Source: Streptomyces longwoodensis | GTDB lineage: Bacteria; Actinomycetota; Actinomycetes; Streptomycetales; Streptomycetaceae | Direction: 5' to 3' | Assembly (NCBI RefSeq): GCF_001514125.1 | Contig: NZ_KQ948554.1 | Coordinates: 62,001 to 126,000 of the forward strand | DNA: 64,000 nucleotides | Shown here: positions 32,215-41,072 of the stretch, piece by piece | Layout: each line of letters starts with the position of its first letter | How positions within the stretch are numbered: position 1 is the first letter of the stretch | Program-made: the position numbers and the translations under genes | Notes under the pieces: generated by a model | What the model saw: the letters and a program-made list of their open reading frames with translations, nothing else | Database searches by the model: none | Told to the model about the DNA's origin: nothing

Positions 32215-33366
32215 TCACAGCAGGGTGAACTGGCCCGCCGGGCCTTCCTCCTGGTGGTCCAGGACCGACGCCGGGCGGTGGGCCCGCTCCGGGACGGGCA
32301 GGACGCCGGCCGCCGTCAGCTCCGCGGCCGTGACCGGGTCGGTCACCTCGATCTCCGCCACCTGCGGGCGCAGTTCGGCCAGCAGGGCCAGGACCGTGAT
32401 CAGCTCCAGCAGTTCGGACGTCCAGTGCTGCGGCCAGGCCGACGGCCGGAGCGCGGCCAGGGTGCCGGCGGGCGCCGGTGCCGTCCGGGCGGCCAGCCAC
32501 TGCTCGAGGACCCGCACCCCGCCCGTCTCGTGGTCCCACGCCTCGGGCGGCACCGGGGAGATGCGGCCCTCGTCGAGGTACAGGGCCTCCTCCTCGCGGT
32601 CGTAGCGCACGGTCGCCGGGCGCGGCGGGAGCGGGGCGCGGACGTAGGGGCGGCGGCCGCCCGGCAGCCGGGGGCGGTCGCCGTCGCGGCGCATCAGCCA
32701 CAGGACGCGGTGGCCGAGGGCGACGCCCGCGGCCCACACCTCGGCATCGGCGGTGAGCGGCACGCGGCGGGGCGAGCCGGGGCGGGCCGTGGCGAGGATC
32801 CAGGCCGGCACGTCCGCCGGGTCGGGCCGCCGCCCGAGGCGCGCGGTGAGGTGGTCCAGCAGGCCCGGCGCCAGGTTGGGTTCGGAGCCGCCGGGCCGCC
32901 GGTACAGCGGGTGTACCCGGCCGGGCCGCAGCAGCGGCAGGTGCGAGGTGGCGAGCAGCGCGTCGCCGTGCTCCACCAGGAACACCTGCCGGTCGTCGGC
33001 CACCCGCCACAACTCCGGCCGGGCGGTGTCGATCAGCCGGTGGTCGGGGATCAGCCACTGCTCGTCGAAGGGGGCGAGCAGCACCCGTACCGGCTCCGGA
33101 CAGGGGCCGGTGGCCCGCGCGAGGGGTTCGGTGCCGGTGGACCGGCCCGGCAGCTGTCCCACCGCCGAGTGGAGCGTGCGGGAGCGGGTCGGCTCGAACA
33201 GCGCCGCGCGGTCGGGTCCGGCGGCCTTCAGCAGGGCGTCCCAACGGGCCCTCAGGGACGCCGCGTCGGGGGCCGCCGGCCAGCCCCGGCCGAGCCGCGG
33301 CGGTGCGACGGACCACGGCATGAGGTCCGCGAGCAGCGGAGCGTCGTCGTGCGTCACGCACCGCAT
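32215..33366 (-). CDS. Orphan 'type ISP restriction-modification' C-terminal-type protein
   Basis: A 383-residue protein; ATG 33366 or GTG 33357 may be the start. It carries MPWSVAPPRLGRGW, EPTRSRTLH, FDEQWLIPDHRLID and LPGGRRPYVRAPLPPRP. This matches, from memory, streptomycete proteins labelled type ISP restriction/modification enzymes, whose region corresponds to the C-terminal target-recognition part of those large enzymes. No helicase, nuclease or methyltransferase motif (no NPPY) is present, so restriction activity is unlikely. Conserved arrangement suggests a housekeeping or regulatory job. Function open. Confidence 0.7.
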   Translation of the reverse strand: MRCVTHDDAPLLADLMPWSVAPPRLGRGWPAAPDAASLRARWDALLKAAGPDRAALFEPTRSRTLHSAVGQLPGRSTGTEPLARATGPCPEPVRVLLAPFDEQWLIPDHRLIDTARPELWRVADDRQVFLVEHGDALLATSHLPLLRPGRVHPLYRRPGGSEPNLAPGLLDHLTARLGRRPDPADVPAWILATARPGSPRRVPLTADAEVWAAGVALGHRVLWLMRRDGDRPRLPGGRRPYVRAPLPPRPATVRYDREEEALYLDEGRISPVPPEAWDHETGGVRVLEQWLAARTAPAPAGTLAALRPSAWPQHWTSELLELITVLALLAELRPQVAEIEVTDPVTAAELTAAGVLPVPERAHRPASVLDHQEEGPAGQFTLL

Positions 33367-33437
33367 CGTACGGCAGGGGGCCCCGCCCCCGGCGGGGCGC
33401 GGGAGCACTCCACGACCGCCCGCGGCGGCGGCCCGGG

Positions 33438-34184
33438 TCACGCCTCCAGCGTCACCGTGAAGGAGAACCGGTCCCCCCGGTAGTGGATGACGACCACGTC
33501 CAGCACCCGGCCGTCCGCGTCGTACGTCACGCCCGTGTAGTGCAGGATCGGGCTCAGCAGCGGCACCGCGAGCAGCCGGGCCGTCTCCGGGTCGGCGAGC
33601 CGGGCCTCGACCGTGTCCGTGATCCGGCCGATGTCCGCCCCGACGACGTCCCGCAGCACCTTGGTCATCGGCCAGCGCAGCAGGTCCTCCGGGTCGATGC
33701 GGCCGGCGAGTTCGGGACGCACCCAGTTGCGGGCGTGGTTGGTCGGCTCGCCGGTCTTCTCGTCGCCGCGCAGCCGGTGGTACGTCGCCGCCTCGGCCAG
33801 GTCCGGGTAGTACTCGGCGATCTCGGGCGGCAGCGGGGCGGTGCCGTGGCCCAGCAGGGTCGTGACCATGCCGGACTGCTGGGCCACGATCGCGTCGACC
33901 GAGCCGAGGAGGCGGACCGGGGCCCCGCGCCGCGCGTCCGGCTCGATGAAGGTGCCCCGGCGGCGGTGCCGGGAGATCAGCCCCTCGTCCTCCAGCTCCT
34001 TCAGCGCCTGGCGCATGGTCAGCACGCTCACCCCGTAGTGCTCCGCCAGCTGCTCCTCGGTGGGCAGCCGCAGCGGGTCCTGGGGCGAGCGCCCGAGTAT
34101 CGAGGCGCGCAGCGACTGCGACACCTGGTACCAGAGCGGCAGCTTGCGGTTCAGGACGATCGAGTCCGGGGCGAAGGAGGTCAC
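33438..34184 (-). CDS. GntR regulator, HutC subfamily
   Basis: The protein has 248 residues from GTG 34184. The winged helix has LRLPTEEQLAEHYGVSVLTMRQALKELEDEGLI and RHRRRGTFIE (about residues 40-85). A UTRA effector domain follows (RLLGSVDAIVAQQSG, ... LLSPILHYTGVTYDADGRVLDVVVIHYRGDRF). It lies 49 bases after hmgA on the same strand, so it is a good candidate to respond to tyrosine/homogentisate catabolism intermediates. Confidence 0.9.
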   Translation of the reverse strand: MTSFAPDSIVLNRKLPLWYQVSQSLRASILGRSPQDPLRLPTEEQLAEHYGVSVLTMRQALKELEDEGLISRHRRRGTFIEPDARRGAPVRLLGSVDAIVAQQSGMVTTLLGHGTAPLPPEIAEYYPDLAEAATYHRLRGDEKTGEPTNHARNWVRPELAGRIDPEDLLRWPMTKVLRDVVGADIGRITDTVEARLADPETARLLAVPLLSPILHYTGVTYDADGRVLDVVVIHYRGDRFSFTVTLEA

Positions 34185-34233
34185 GGGCCATCCGTACCGG
34201 GAGCGCATCCCCGGCGCAAGCGGCAGACACCCC

Positions 34234-35595
34234 CTACGGCCCCGGGCGGAAGTGCCGCTCCAGGCCCTGCCAGACGTCGTCGTAGCGCGGCTGGAGGTGG
34301 TCGGCGCCGGCCGCCTGCCCGGTGAGGGTGATCGGCCAGCGCGTCTCGAACATGAACGCCAGCCCGTCGTCGACCTTCTGCGGCCGCAGCTCGGCCGCGC
34401 TCGCCCGGTCGAAGGTCTCCCGGTCCGGGCCGTGCGCCGACATCATGGTGTGCAGCGAGCCGCCGCCGGGCACGAACCCGCCCTTCCCGGCGGTCTTCGC
34501 GTCGTAGGCGCCCTCGACCAGCCCCATGTACTCGCTCATCACGTTGCGGTGGAAGTACGGCGGCCGGAAGGTGTCCTCGCCGACCAGCCAGCGCGGCGCG
34601 AACACCACGAAGTCGACGCCGGCCAGCCCCGGGGTGTCCGACGGCGAGGTCAGCACCGTGAAGATCGACGGGTCCGGGTGGTCGTACGAGATCGTCCCGA
34701 TGACGTTGAAGCGGTGCAGGTCGTACACGTACGGCACGTGGTTGCCGTGCCAGGCGACGACGTCCAGCGGCGAGTGCTCGTAGGTGGCCGTCCAGAGGTT
34801 GCCGCAGTACTTGTTGACCACCTCCACCGGCCCCTCGACGTCCTCGTACGCGGCGACCGGCGCGTGGAAGTCCCGCGGGTTGGCGAGGCCGTTGGCGCCG
34901 ATCGGGCCGAGGTCGGGCAGGCGGAACGGGGCGCCGTAGTTCTCGCACACGTAGCCGCGGGCCGTCGCGTCCAGCAGCTCCACCCGGAAGCGGACCCCGC
35001 GCGGGACCAGCGCCACGTGGCCCGGTTCGGCGTGCAGCAGGCCGAACTCGGTGCGCAGCAGCAGCCCGCCGCGCTCGGGGACGATCAGCAGCTCGCCGTC
35101 GGCGTCGCTGAAGACGCGCTCCATCGAGGTGTCGGCGTGGTACAGGTGCACGGCCATGCCGGTGCGCTGGGTGACGTCGCCGTTGCCGCCGAGGGTCCAC
35201 AGGCCGGCCAGGAAGTCGGTGCCGCGCGGCGGTTCGGGCATCGGGTCCCAGCGCAGCCGGTTGGGGTCCGGCACCGTCTCGGTGAACGGCGCCGTGCGCA
35301 GCGCGCCGTTGCCGGTGCGGGTGAACGCCGGGTGCGCCGCGGAGGGCCGGATGCGGTACAGCCACGAGCGGCGGTTGTGCGCCCGCGGCTCGGTGAACGC
35401 CGTGCCGCTCAGCTGCTCCGCGTACAGCCCGAGCGGGGCGCGCTGCGGCGAGTTGCGGCCCTCGGGCAGGGCGCCGGGCACCGCCTCGGAGGAGTGCTCG
35501 TTGCCGAAGCCGGACAGGTACGTCAGCCCCTCGGCGGCCTTGCGCGCGTCCCCGTGCTCCGGCCCGCCCGCGCCGGGGGTGCCCCCATCGCTCAT
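34234..35595 (-). CDS. hmgA: Homogentisate 1,2-dioxygenase
   Basis: A 453-residue enzyme, the normal length. The conserved start LTYLSGFGNEHSSEA and the iron-ligand regions FRPPYFHRNVMSEYMGL (His and Glu) and GGGSLHTMMSAHGPD (His) are all present. It opens the ring of homogentisate to maleylacetoacetate in tyrosine and phenylalanine breakdown, in the cytoplasm with Fe(II) and O2. AAGGGAG precedes the ATG at 35595. No maleylacetoacetate isomerase or fumarylacetoacetase gene is near. The next gene downstream is a HutC-type regulator. Confidence 0.97.
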   Translation of the reverse strand: MSDGGTPGAGGPEHGDARKAAEGLTYLSGFGNEHSSEAVPGALPEGRNSPQRAPLGLYAEQLSGTAFTEPRAHNRRSWLYRIRPSAAHPAFTRTGNGALRTAPFTETVPDPNRLRWDPMPEPPRGTDFLAGLWTLGGNGDVTQRTGMAVHLYHADTSMERVFSDADGELLIVPERGGLLLRTEFGLLHAEPGHVALVPRGVRFRVELLDATARGYVCENYGAPFRLPDLGPIGANGLANPRDFHAPVAAYEDVEGPVEVVNKYCGNLWTATYEHSPLDVVAWHGNHVPYVYDLHRFNVIGTISYDHPDPSIFTVLTSPSDTPGLAGVDFVVFAPRWLVGEDTFRPPYFHRNVMSEYMGLVEGAYDAKTAGKGGFVPGGGSLHTMMSAHGPDRETFDRASAAELRPQKVDDGLAFMFETRWPITLTGQAAGADHLQPRYDDVWQGLERHFRPGP

Positions 35596-35761
35596 CGTCG
35601 CTCGCTCCCTTGCGATCCGATTCCTGTGCCACACCATAGGATTGCGATTTCCGGCGCGCAAGGGCCGCCGCCCTCCTCCTCTGCGAGGACGATCACCGGC
35701 CGCCGAGAACCCGACTTCAGGCGGATCCGGGCTGTCGGACCCGTGTTCTAGGCTCGCCCGC

Positions 35762-36340
35762 ATGTCGTGGACGCGCGCCCTCCCCGCCGCGCTCGCGGTC
35801 TGTGTCCTGCTCCTGACCGGATCCGTGGGCTGCGACTCCGGTGGGCACACCGACCAGCAGGGCCGCCAGGAGAGCCGAGGAAGCCGGCCGAGCCCCGGGA
35901 GCCAGGGGGCCGGCGAGTCCACCGCGCCCGTCGGCAAGGTCCTGGAGGACACCGACGAGGACGGCCGGCACTACCGCCAGGTCGACGGCGCCCGGGCGCC
36001 CGAGGTCGGCATCGAGGTGCAGCCGGACACCGACGGCAGCTGGGACGTCCGGCTGACCCTGCGCCACTTCCGCCTCTCGCCGCCGGGCACCCCCGCCCGC
36101 GCCGTCGCCGGCCGCGGCTTCGCCCGCCTCTACGTGGACCACGCCCCGGTCGCCGACCTGCGCACCCCCGCCCACCGCATCCCGGCCGGCTACCTCCCGC
36201 ACGGCACCCACCACGTCACCGCACGGCTCTACGCCGACGACGGCACGGGCTGGGCGGTGGACGGCAAGCCGGTGGAGCGGACGGCGGACATCACCGCGTC
36301 GGGACAGGGTGCGCCGGCGCCCGGCGGACCGGCATCATGA
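35762..36340 (+). CDS. Putative lipoprotein
   Basis: A 192-residue secreted protein. The signal peptide has the lipobox-like TGSVGCDSGG, so Cys24 or so would be lipidated. A Ser/Gly/Pro linker of about 35 residues precedes a folded domain of about 120 residues (DGSWDVRLTLRHFRLSPPG, GFARLYVDHAPVADLRTPAHRI, LPHGTHHVTARLYADDG) that looks like an Ig-like beta-sandwich. TAGGCT at 35750-35755, 6 bases before the ATG, suggests a leaderless transcript. It overlaps the TetR gene by ATGA. Confidence 0.8.
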   Translation: MSWTRALPAALAVCVLLLTGSVGCDSGGHTDQQGRQESRGSRPSPGSQGAGESTAPVGKVLEDTDEDGRHYRQVDGARAPEVGIEVQPDTDGSWDVRLTLRHFRLSPPGTPARAVAGRGFARLYVDHAPVADLRTPAHRIPAGYLPHGTHHVTARLYADDGTGWAVDGKPVERTADITASGQGAPAPGGPAS

Positions 36341-36972
36341 ACGCCGTGCCCCCAGCGACCCCCCTGCGTCGCGCCCCCGTGCAGCGACGCAGCGCCGAAC
36401 GCCTGACCCGGATCCTGGACGCCTGCGCCGCCCTGCTCGACGAGGTCGGCTACGACGACCTGAGCACCCGTGCCGTGGCCCAGCGCGCCGGTGTCCCGAT
36501 CGGCTCGGTCTACCGCTTCTTCGGCAACAAGCGGCAGATGGCCGACGCGCTGGCCCAGCGCAACCTGGAGCACTGGTCGGAGCGGGTCACCGAACGGCTG
36601 ACGGCGTCCGGCGGCGCGGACTGGCGGGCCGCGATGGACGCGGTGCTCGACGAGTACCTGGCGATGAAGCGCACCGCGCCCGGCTTCTCCCTGGTGGACT
36701 TCGGCAACCAGATCCCGGTCGGCTCCCGCCAGGCCGAGCCCAACACCCGGGTCGCCGACCGTCTCGCCGCCCTGCTCTCCGGCTACCTCGACCGCGCGGT
36801 CGACGACGACCTGCGCCGCACCTTCCTGGTCGCCGTGGAGACCGCCGACACCCTCATCCACCTGGCCTTCCGCATGGACCCGGAGGGCGACGAGAAGGTC
36901 ATCGCGGAGATGCGGGCGCTGCTGCGGGCGTACCTGGAGGGCGCGCTGGAGGGCCCGCGGGCGGAAGGCTGA
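36337..36972 (+). CDS. TetR family regulator
   Basis: A 211-residue protein starting at an ATGA overlap with the lipoprotein gene. The helix-turn-helix is DDLSTRAVAQRAGVPIGSVYRFFGNKRQMADAL (about residues 40-72). The C-terminal ligand domain includes a motif FGNQIPVGSRQAEPN. A TetR-type palindrome is located 49 bases after its stop (37021-37038), in front of the molybdopterin oxidoreductase gene, and may be its operator. The ligand is unknown. Confidence 0.9.
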   Translation: MNAVPPATPLRRAPVQRRSAERLTRILDACAALLDEVGYDDLSTRAVAQRAGVPIGSVYRFFGNKRQMADALAQRNLEHWSERVTERLTASGGADWRAAMDAVLDEYLAMKRTAPGFSLVDFGNQIPVGSRQAEPNTRVADRLAALLSGYLDRAVDDDLRRTFLVAVETADTLIHLAFRMDPEGDEKVIAEMRALLRAYLEGALEGPRAEG

Positions 36973-36977
36973 CCGGA

Positions 36978-37001
36978 CGCCGGGCCCGCGCAGGCCCGGC
37001 G
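36978..37001 (+). terminator. Hairpin after the TetR gene
   Basis: A 9-base inverted repeat CGCCGGGCC / GGCCCGGCG with a 6-base loop starts 6 bases after the TetR stop codon. Confidence 0.55.
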
Positions 37002-37020
37002 CCGGGGGGCTGTCGCCCAT

Positions 37021-37038
37021 GCATACCGGTCGGTATGC
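37021..37038. promoter_or_regulatory. TetR-type operator
   Basis: An 18-base palindrome GCATACCG-GT-CGGTATGC, a typical TetR/AcrR operator. Its reverse complement begins GCATACCGACCGGT; 13 bases of it (CATACCGACCGGT) recur at 61360. The site lies between the TetR gene and the oxidoreductase gene (start 130 bases downstream). The remaining stretch up to 37167 is low-complexity, with repeated GTGCCCGCCG. Confidence 0.7.
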
Positions 37039-37167
37039 TCGCGCCAGGCGCCGACGCCGGTTCCGCCGCCGCGGGCGCCCGGCCCCGGTCGTCGTGCCCG
37101 CCGCGACCACCGTGCCCGCCGTAACCGCCGTAGCGCCCACCGTCGTCGCGCCCCACCGGGAGGACCC

Positions 37168-39432
37168 GTGTCCCGCACCGCCCTGCGAATCTGCCCCCTG
37201 TGCGAGGCCACCTGCGGGCTGACCCTGACCGTCGAGGGGAGCCGGGTCACCGGTGCCCGGGGCGACCGCGAGGACGTCTTCAGCAAGGGCTTCCTGTGCC
37301 CCAAGGGCGCCGCCTTCCCCGCCGTCGACGGGGACCCCGACCGGCTGGGCGGCCCCCTCGTCCGGCGGGACGGCGAGCTGCGGGAGGCGACCTGGCAGGA
37401 GGCGTTCGACGCCGTCGCCGCCGGATTGCGCCCGGTCGTCGAACGGCACGGGCCGCACGCCGTCGGCGTGGTCCTCGGCAACCCCAACGTCCACACCGTG
37501 GCCGGTGCCCTCTACCCGCCGGTGCTGCTCGCCGGCCTCGGCACCCGCAGCCTGTTCACCGCCTCCACGCTCGACCAGATGCCCAAGCACGTCTCCAGCG
37601 GCCTGCTGTTCGGCGACGCCAACGCCATCCCGGTACCGGACCTCGACCGCACCGACCACCTGCTCCTGATCGGCGCCAACCCGCTGGAGTCCAACGGCAG
37701 TCTGTGCACCGCGCCCGACTTCCCCGGCCGGCTCAAGGCGCTCCGGGCCCGCGGCGGCACCCTCACCGTGATCGACCCGCGCCGCACCCGCACCGCGCGC
37801 CTCGCCGACCGGCACGTCACCATCCGCCCCGGCGCCGACGCGCTGCTGCTCGCCGCCATGGCCCACGTGCTGTTCGACGAGGACCTGGTACGGCTGGGCG
37901 AGCTGGCGCCGCACGTCCAGGGCCTCGACGAACTCCGCGCCGCCCTGCGGGACTTCACCCCCGAGGGCGTGGCCGCCGCCTGCGACGTCGACGCGGACAC
38001 CGTCCGGGCCCTGGCCCGCGAACTCGCCGCCGCGCCCACCGCCGCCGTCTACGGCCGCATCGGCAGCTGCACCGTGCCGCACGGCACGCTCGCCAGCTGG
38101 CTCGTGGACGTGCTCAACATCCTCACCGGCAACCTCGACCGGCCCGGCGGCGCGCTCTTCCCGCAGGCCGCCACCGACCGCACCCCGCGGCCCGCGGGAC
38201 CCGGCCGCGGCTTCGCCCTCGGCCGCTGGCACTCCCGGGTCAGCCGGCACCCCGAGGCCAAGGGCGAGTTGCCGCTGTCCGCCCTCGCCGAGGAGATCGA
38301 CACCGCGACCGAGGAGGGCGAGCCGATCCGTGCCCTGATCGCCGTCGCCGCCAACCCGGTGCTGTCCGCGCCCGACGGCGACCGGCTCGACAAGGCCCTG
38401 GACTCCCTGGAGTTCATGGTCAGCGTCGACCCGTACCTCAACGAGACCTCCCGCCACGCCCACGTCGTGCTGCCCCCGCCGCCGCCCTCGCAGGCCCCGC
38501 ACCACGACTTCGCGTTCAACACCCTCGCGGTGCGCCACCAGGTCCGCTACAACCGCCCCGCCGTCCCGCTCGCGCCCGGCCGCATGGCCGAGACCGAGAT
38601 CATGGCCCGGCTGGTCCTGGCCGTCACCGGCCTGCACGGCGCCGACCCCGCGGCCGTCGACGACACGGTCGTCGCCCAGACCCTCGGCCGGGCCGTCCAG
38701 GACCCGCACTCCCCGGTCCACGGCCGCGACCCGAAGGAGCTCGCCGCCGCGCTCACCGGCGAGGACGGCCCCGAGCGCCGGCTCGACCTGATGCTGCGCC
38801 TCGGCCCCTACGGCGACGGCTTCGGCGCACGGCCGGACGGACTGACCCTCGCCCGGCTGCTGGAGCACCCGCACGGCATCGACCTCGGACCGCTGCGCCC
38901 GCGCCTGCCCCAGCCCTTGAGGACCGTCAGCGGCAAGGTCGAGCTGCTGCCGGAGCCGATCGCCGCCGACCTGCCCCGGCTGCGGCAGGCCCTCACCGCG
39001 AGCCCCGCCGCGCTGGTCCTCGTCGGCCGCCGCCACCTGCGCTCCAACAACAGCTGGCTGCACAACGTCCCGGCCCTGACCGGCGGTTCGAACCGCTGCA
39101 CCCTGCACGTCCACCCCGACGACGCCGCGCGGCTCGGCGTGCGCGACGGGCAGCCGGTGCGCGTCCGGGGCGCCGGGGGAGAGGTGACCGCCCCCGCGGA
39201 GGTCACCGAGGACGTGCGGCCCGGGGTGGTGAGCCTGCCGCACGGCTGGGGCCACGACCGCCCCGGCACCCGGCTCGGCCACGCCTCCACCGACCCCGGC
39301 GTCAACGTCAACCAGCTCCTCGACGGCAGCCTGCTGGACCCGCTGTCGGGCAACGCGGTCCTCAACGGCTTCCCGGTCGAGGTGGTCCCGGTGGCCGAAA
39401 AGGTCGGCGCGCTGAGCAGCACAAAGCCGTGA
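37168..39432 (+). CDS. Molybdopterin oxidoreductase (formate dehydrogenase-like)
   Basis: The protein has 754 residues from GTG 37168, with GGGAGGA 5 bases upstream. The N-terminal [4Fe-4S] motif is C10-x2-C13-x3-C17 ... FLCPKG (CPLCEATCG first). The MGD-binding domains follow: LLIGANPLESNG, LTVIDPRRTRTA, YGRIGSCTVPHGTLASWLVDVLNILTG-type segment, and a C-terminal domain with SNNSWLHNVPAL and VSLPHGWGHDRPG. This is the DMSO-reductase superfamily, nearest in style to formate dehydrogenase/assimilatory nitrate reductase. No electron-transfer subunit is adjacent, so the physiological substrate is unclear. Confidence 0.88.
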   Translation: MSRTALRICPLCEATCGLTLTVEGSRVTGARGDREDVFSKGFLCPKGAAFPAVDGDPDRLGGPLVRRDGELREATWQEAFDAVAAGLRPVVERHGPHAVGVVLGNPNVHTVAGALYPPVLLAGLGTRSLFTASTLDQMPKHVSSGLLFGDANAIPVPDLDRTDHLLLIGANPLESNGSLCTAPDFPGRLKALRARGGTLTVIDPRRTRTARLADRHVTIRPGADALLLAAMAHVLFDEDLVRLGELAPHVQGLDELRAALRDFTPEGVAAACDVDADTVRALARELAAAPTAAVYGRIGSCTVPHGTLASWLVDVLNILTGNLDRPGGALFPQAATDRTPRPAGPGRGFALGRWHSRVSRHPEAKGELPLSALAEEIDTATEEGEPIRALIAVAANPVLSAPDGDRLDKALDSLEFMVSVDPYLNETSRHAHVVLPPPPPSQAPHHDFAFNTLAVRHQVRYNRPAVPLAPGRMAETEIMARLVLAVTGLHGADPAAVDDTVVAQTLGRAVQDPHSPVHGRDPKELAAALTGEDGPERRLDLMLRLGPYGDGFGARPDGLTLARLLEHPHGIDLGPLRPRLPQPLRTVSGKVELLPEPIAADLPRLRQALTASPAALVLVGRRHLRSNNSWLHNVPALTGGSNRCTLHVHPDDAARLGVRDGQPVRVRGAGGEVTAPAEVTEDVRPGVVSLPHGWGHDRPGTRLGHASTDPGVNVNQLLDGSLLDPLSGNAVLNGFPVEVVPVAEKVGALSSTKP

Positions 39433-39469
39433 CCAGCGGTTTTGCGCTTATTGCTCGCACGTCGACGTC

Positions 39470-39547
39470 TTGCTGACGCTGGACGACGGGTCCTAACGTC
39501 AACGCACCGCCGACCCCCAGGTGGGATGTTCAAGGGCGAACGTTAGG
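39470..39547 (+). promoter_or_regulatory. Promoter region of the citrate carrier gene
   Basis: A -35-like TTGCTG (39470-39475) and -10-like TAACGT (39494-39499) are 18 bases apart. CCTAACGT (39492-39499) is repeated inverted as ACGTTAGG at 39540-39547, on either side of the expected transcription start. The layout would suit a repressor or two-component regulator. Confidence 0.45.
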
Positions 39548-39556
39548 TATCCACTC

Positions 39557-41005
39557 ATGCTGACCCTCCTCGGCTTCGCCATGATCGCGACCTTCCTGGT
39601 CCTGATCATGCTGAAGAAGATGTCGCCGATCGCGGCGCTCGTGCTCATACCCGCGCTCTTCTGCGTGTTCGTCGGCAAGGGCGCCCGGCTCGGTGACTAC
39701 GTCCTCGACGGCGTCACCGGGCTCGCCCCGACCGCGGCGATGCTCATGTTCGCGATCGTCTACTTCGGTGTGATGATCGACGTCGGCCTCTTCGACCCGG
39801 TCGTACGGGGCATCCTGAAGTTCTGCAGGGCCGACCCGCTGCGGATCGTGGTCGGCACCGCGGTGCTCGCCGCGATCGTCTCCCTGGACGGCGACGGCTC
39901 CACCACCTTCATGATCACCGTCTCGGCGATGTACCCGCTGTACAAGCGCCTGAAGATGAGCCTGGTGGTGATGACGGGCGTCGCCGCCATGGCCAACGGC
40001 GTGATGAACACGCTCCCGTGGGGCGGCCCGACCGCCCGCGCCGCCACCGCGCTCAAGCTCGACGCCGGTGACATCTTCGTGCCGATGATCCCCGCCCTCG
40101 CCATGGGCCTGCTGTTCGTCCTCGCGCTCTCGTACGTCCTCGGCCGCCGCGAGCGCACGCGGCTCGGCGTGCTGACGCTGGACGACGTCCTGGTGGAGGA
40201 GACGGAGCAGGAGCCGGTGACGGAGACGGTGCTGGTCGGTGCCGGGTCCGGCGCCGGCGGTACCGCGAAGGGCTCCGGTGCAGGTGGCCCCGCCGCGGGC
40301 TCCGGCCCCGGCGCGCACCCGGCCGACGGGTCCGACGAGTCCGGGCAGCCGGAGGACGACGCCTTCCAGGGCCTCGACCCCCACCGCGCCACCCTGCGCC
40401 CCCGGTTGTACTGGTTCAACGCCGTGCTCACCGTCGCGCTGCTCACCGCCATGATCATGGAGTGGCTGCCGATCCCGGTGCTGTTCCTGCTCGGCGCCGC
40501 GCTCGCCCTGACCGTCAACTACCCGCACATGCCCGACCAGAAGGCCCGCATCGCCGCGCACGCCGAGAACGTGCTCAACGTCTCCGGCATGGTCTTCGCC
40601 GCCGCCGTCTTCACCGGCGTCCTCCAGGGCACCGGCATGGTCGACCACATGGCGACGTGGCTGGTCGACAACATCCCCGCCGGTCTCGGACCGCACATGG
40701 CCGTGGTGACCGGCGTGCTGAGCATCCCGCTGACGTACTTCATGTCCAACGACGGCTTCTACTTCGGCATCCTGCCGGTGCTGGCCGAGGCGGGCCAGGC
40801 GCACGGCGTCCCCGCCGTCGAGGTGGCCCGTGCCTCGATCGTCGGCCAGCCGCTGCACATGTCCAGCCCGCTCGTCCCGGCCGTCTACGTCCTGGTCGGC
40901 ATGGCCAAGGTCGAGTTCGGCGACCACACCCGGTTCGTGGTGAAGTGGGCGGCGCTGACCTCGCTCGTGGTGCTCGGCGCGGCCGTGCTGTTCGGCATCG
41001 TCTGA
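39557..41005 (+). CDS. CitMHS family metal-citrate/proton symporter
   Basis: The protein has 482 residues from ATG 39557. It has about 12 membrane helices; the family pattern shows in VSLDGDGSTTFMITVSAMYPLY and MNTLPWGGPTARAATAL in the N-half, and IPLTYFMSNDGFYFGILPVL, IVGQPLHMSSPLVPA in the C-half. A glycine-rich cytoplasmic loop of about 60 residues joins the halves. From memory, the S. coelicolor member (CitSc) carries Fe3+- or Ca2+-citrate. It imports citrate as a metal complex. A large inverted repeat lies in its promoter. An MFS gene follows at 67 bases. Confidence 0.92.
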   Translation: MLTLLGFAMIATFLVLIMLKKMSPIAALVLIPALFCVFVGKGARLGDYVLDGVTGLAPTAAMLMFAIVYFGVMIDVGLFDPVVRGILKFCRADPLRIVVGTAVLAAIVSLDGDGSTTFMITVSAMYPLYKRLKMSLVVMTGVAAMANGVMNTLPWGGPTARAATALKLDAGDIFVPMIPALAMGLLFVLALSYVLGRRERTRLGVLTLDDVLVEETEQEPVTETVLVGAGSGAGGTAKGSGAGGPAAGSGPGAHPADGSDESGQPEDDAFQGLDPHRATLRPRLYWFNAVLTVALLTAMIMEWLPIPVLFLLGAALALTVNYPHMPDQKARIAAHAENVLNVSGMVFAAAVFTGVLQGTGMVDHMATWLVDNIPAGLGPHMAVVTGVLSIPLTYFMSNDGFYFGILPVLAEAGQAHGVPAVEVARASIVGQPLHMSSPLVPAVYVLVGMAKVEFGDHTRFVVKWAALTSLVVLGAAVLFGIV

Positions 41006-41072
41006 CGCGCCTCCCGAACAGCCCCGGACTCCTTGGACCACCCCACGGAGACCACCCCACGGAGGAAGAACC

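Noticed and set aside
32215..33366. A restriction-modification defence system
   Set aside because: No methyltransferase, helicase or nuclease motif, and no defence-related neighbours. Only the family label suggests it.
36229..39282. A 1,000-codon frame on the minus strand
   Set aside because: It lies opposite the molybdopterin oxidoreductase gene and has no recognisable motifs. The plus-strand gene has an iron-sulfur motif and a ribosome site.
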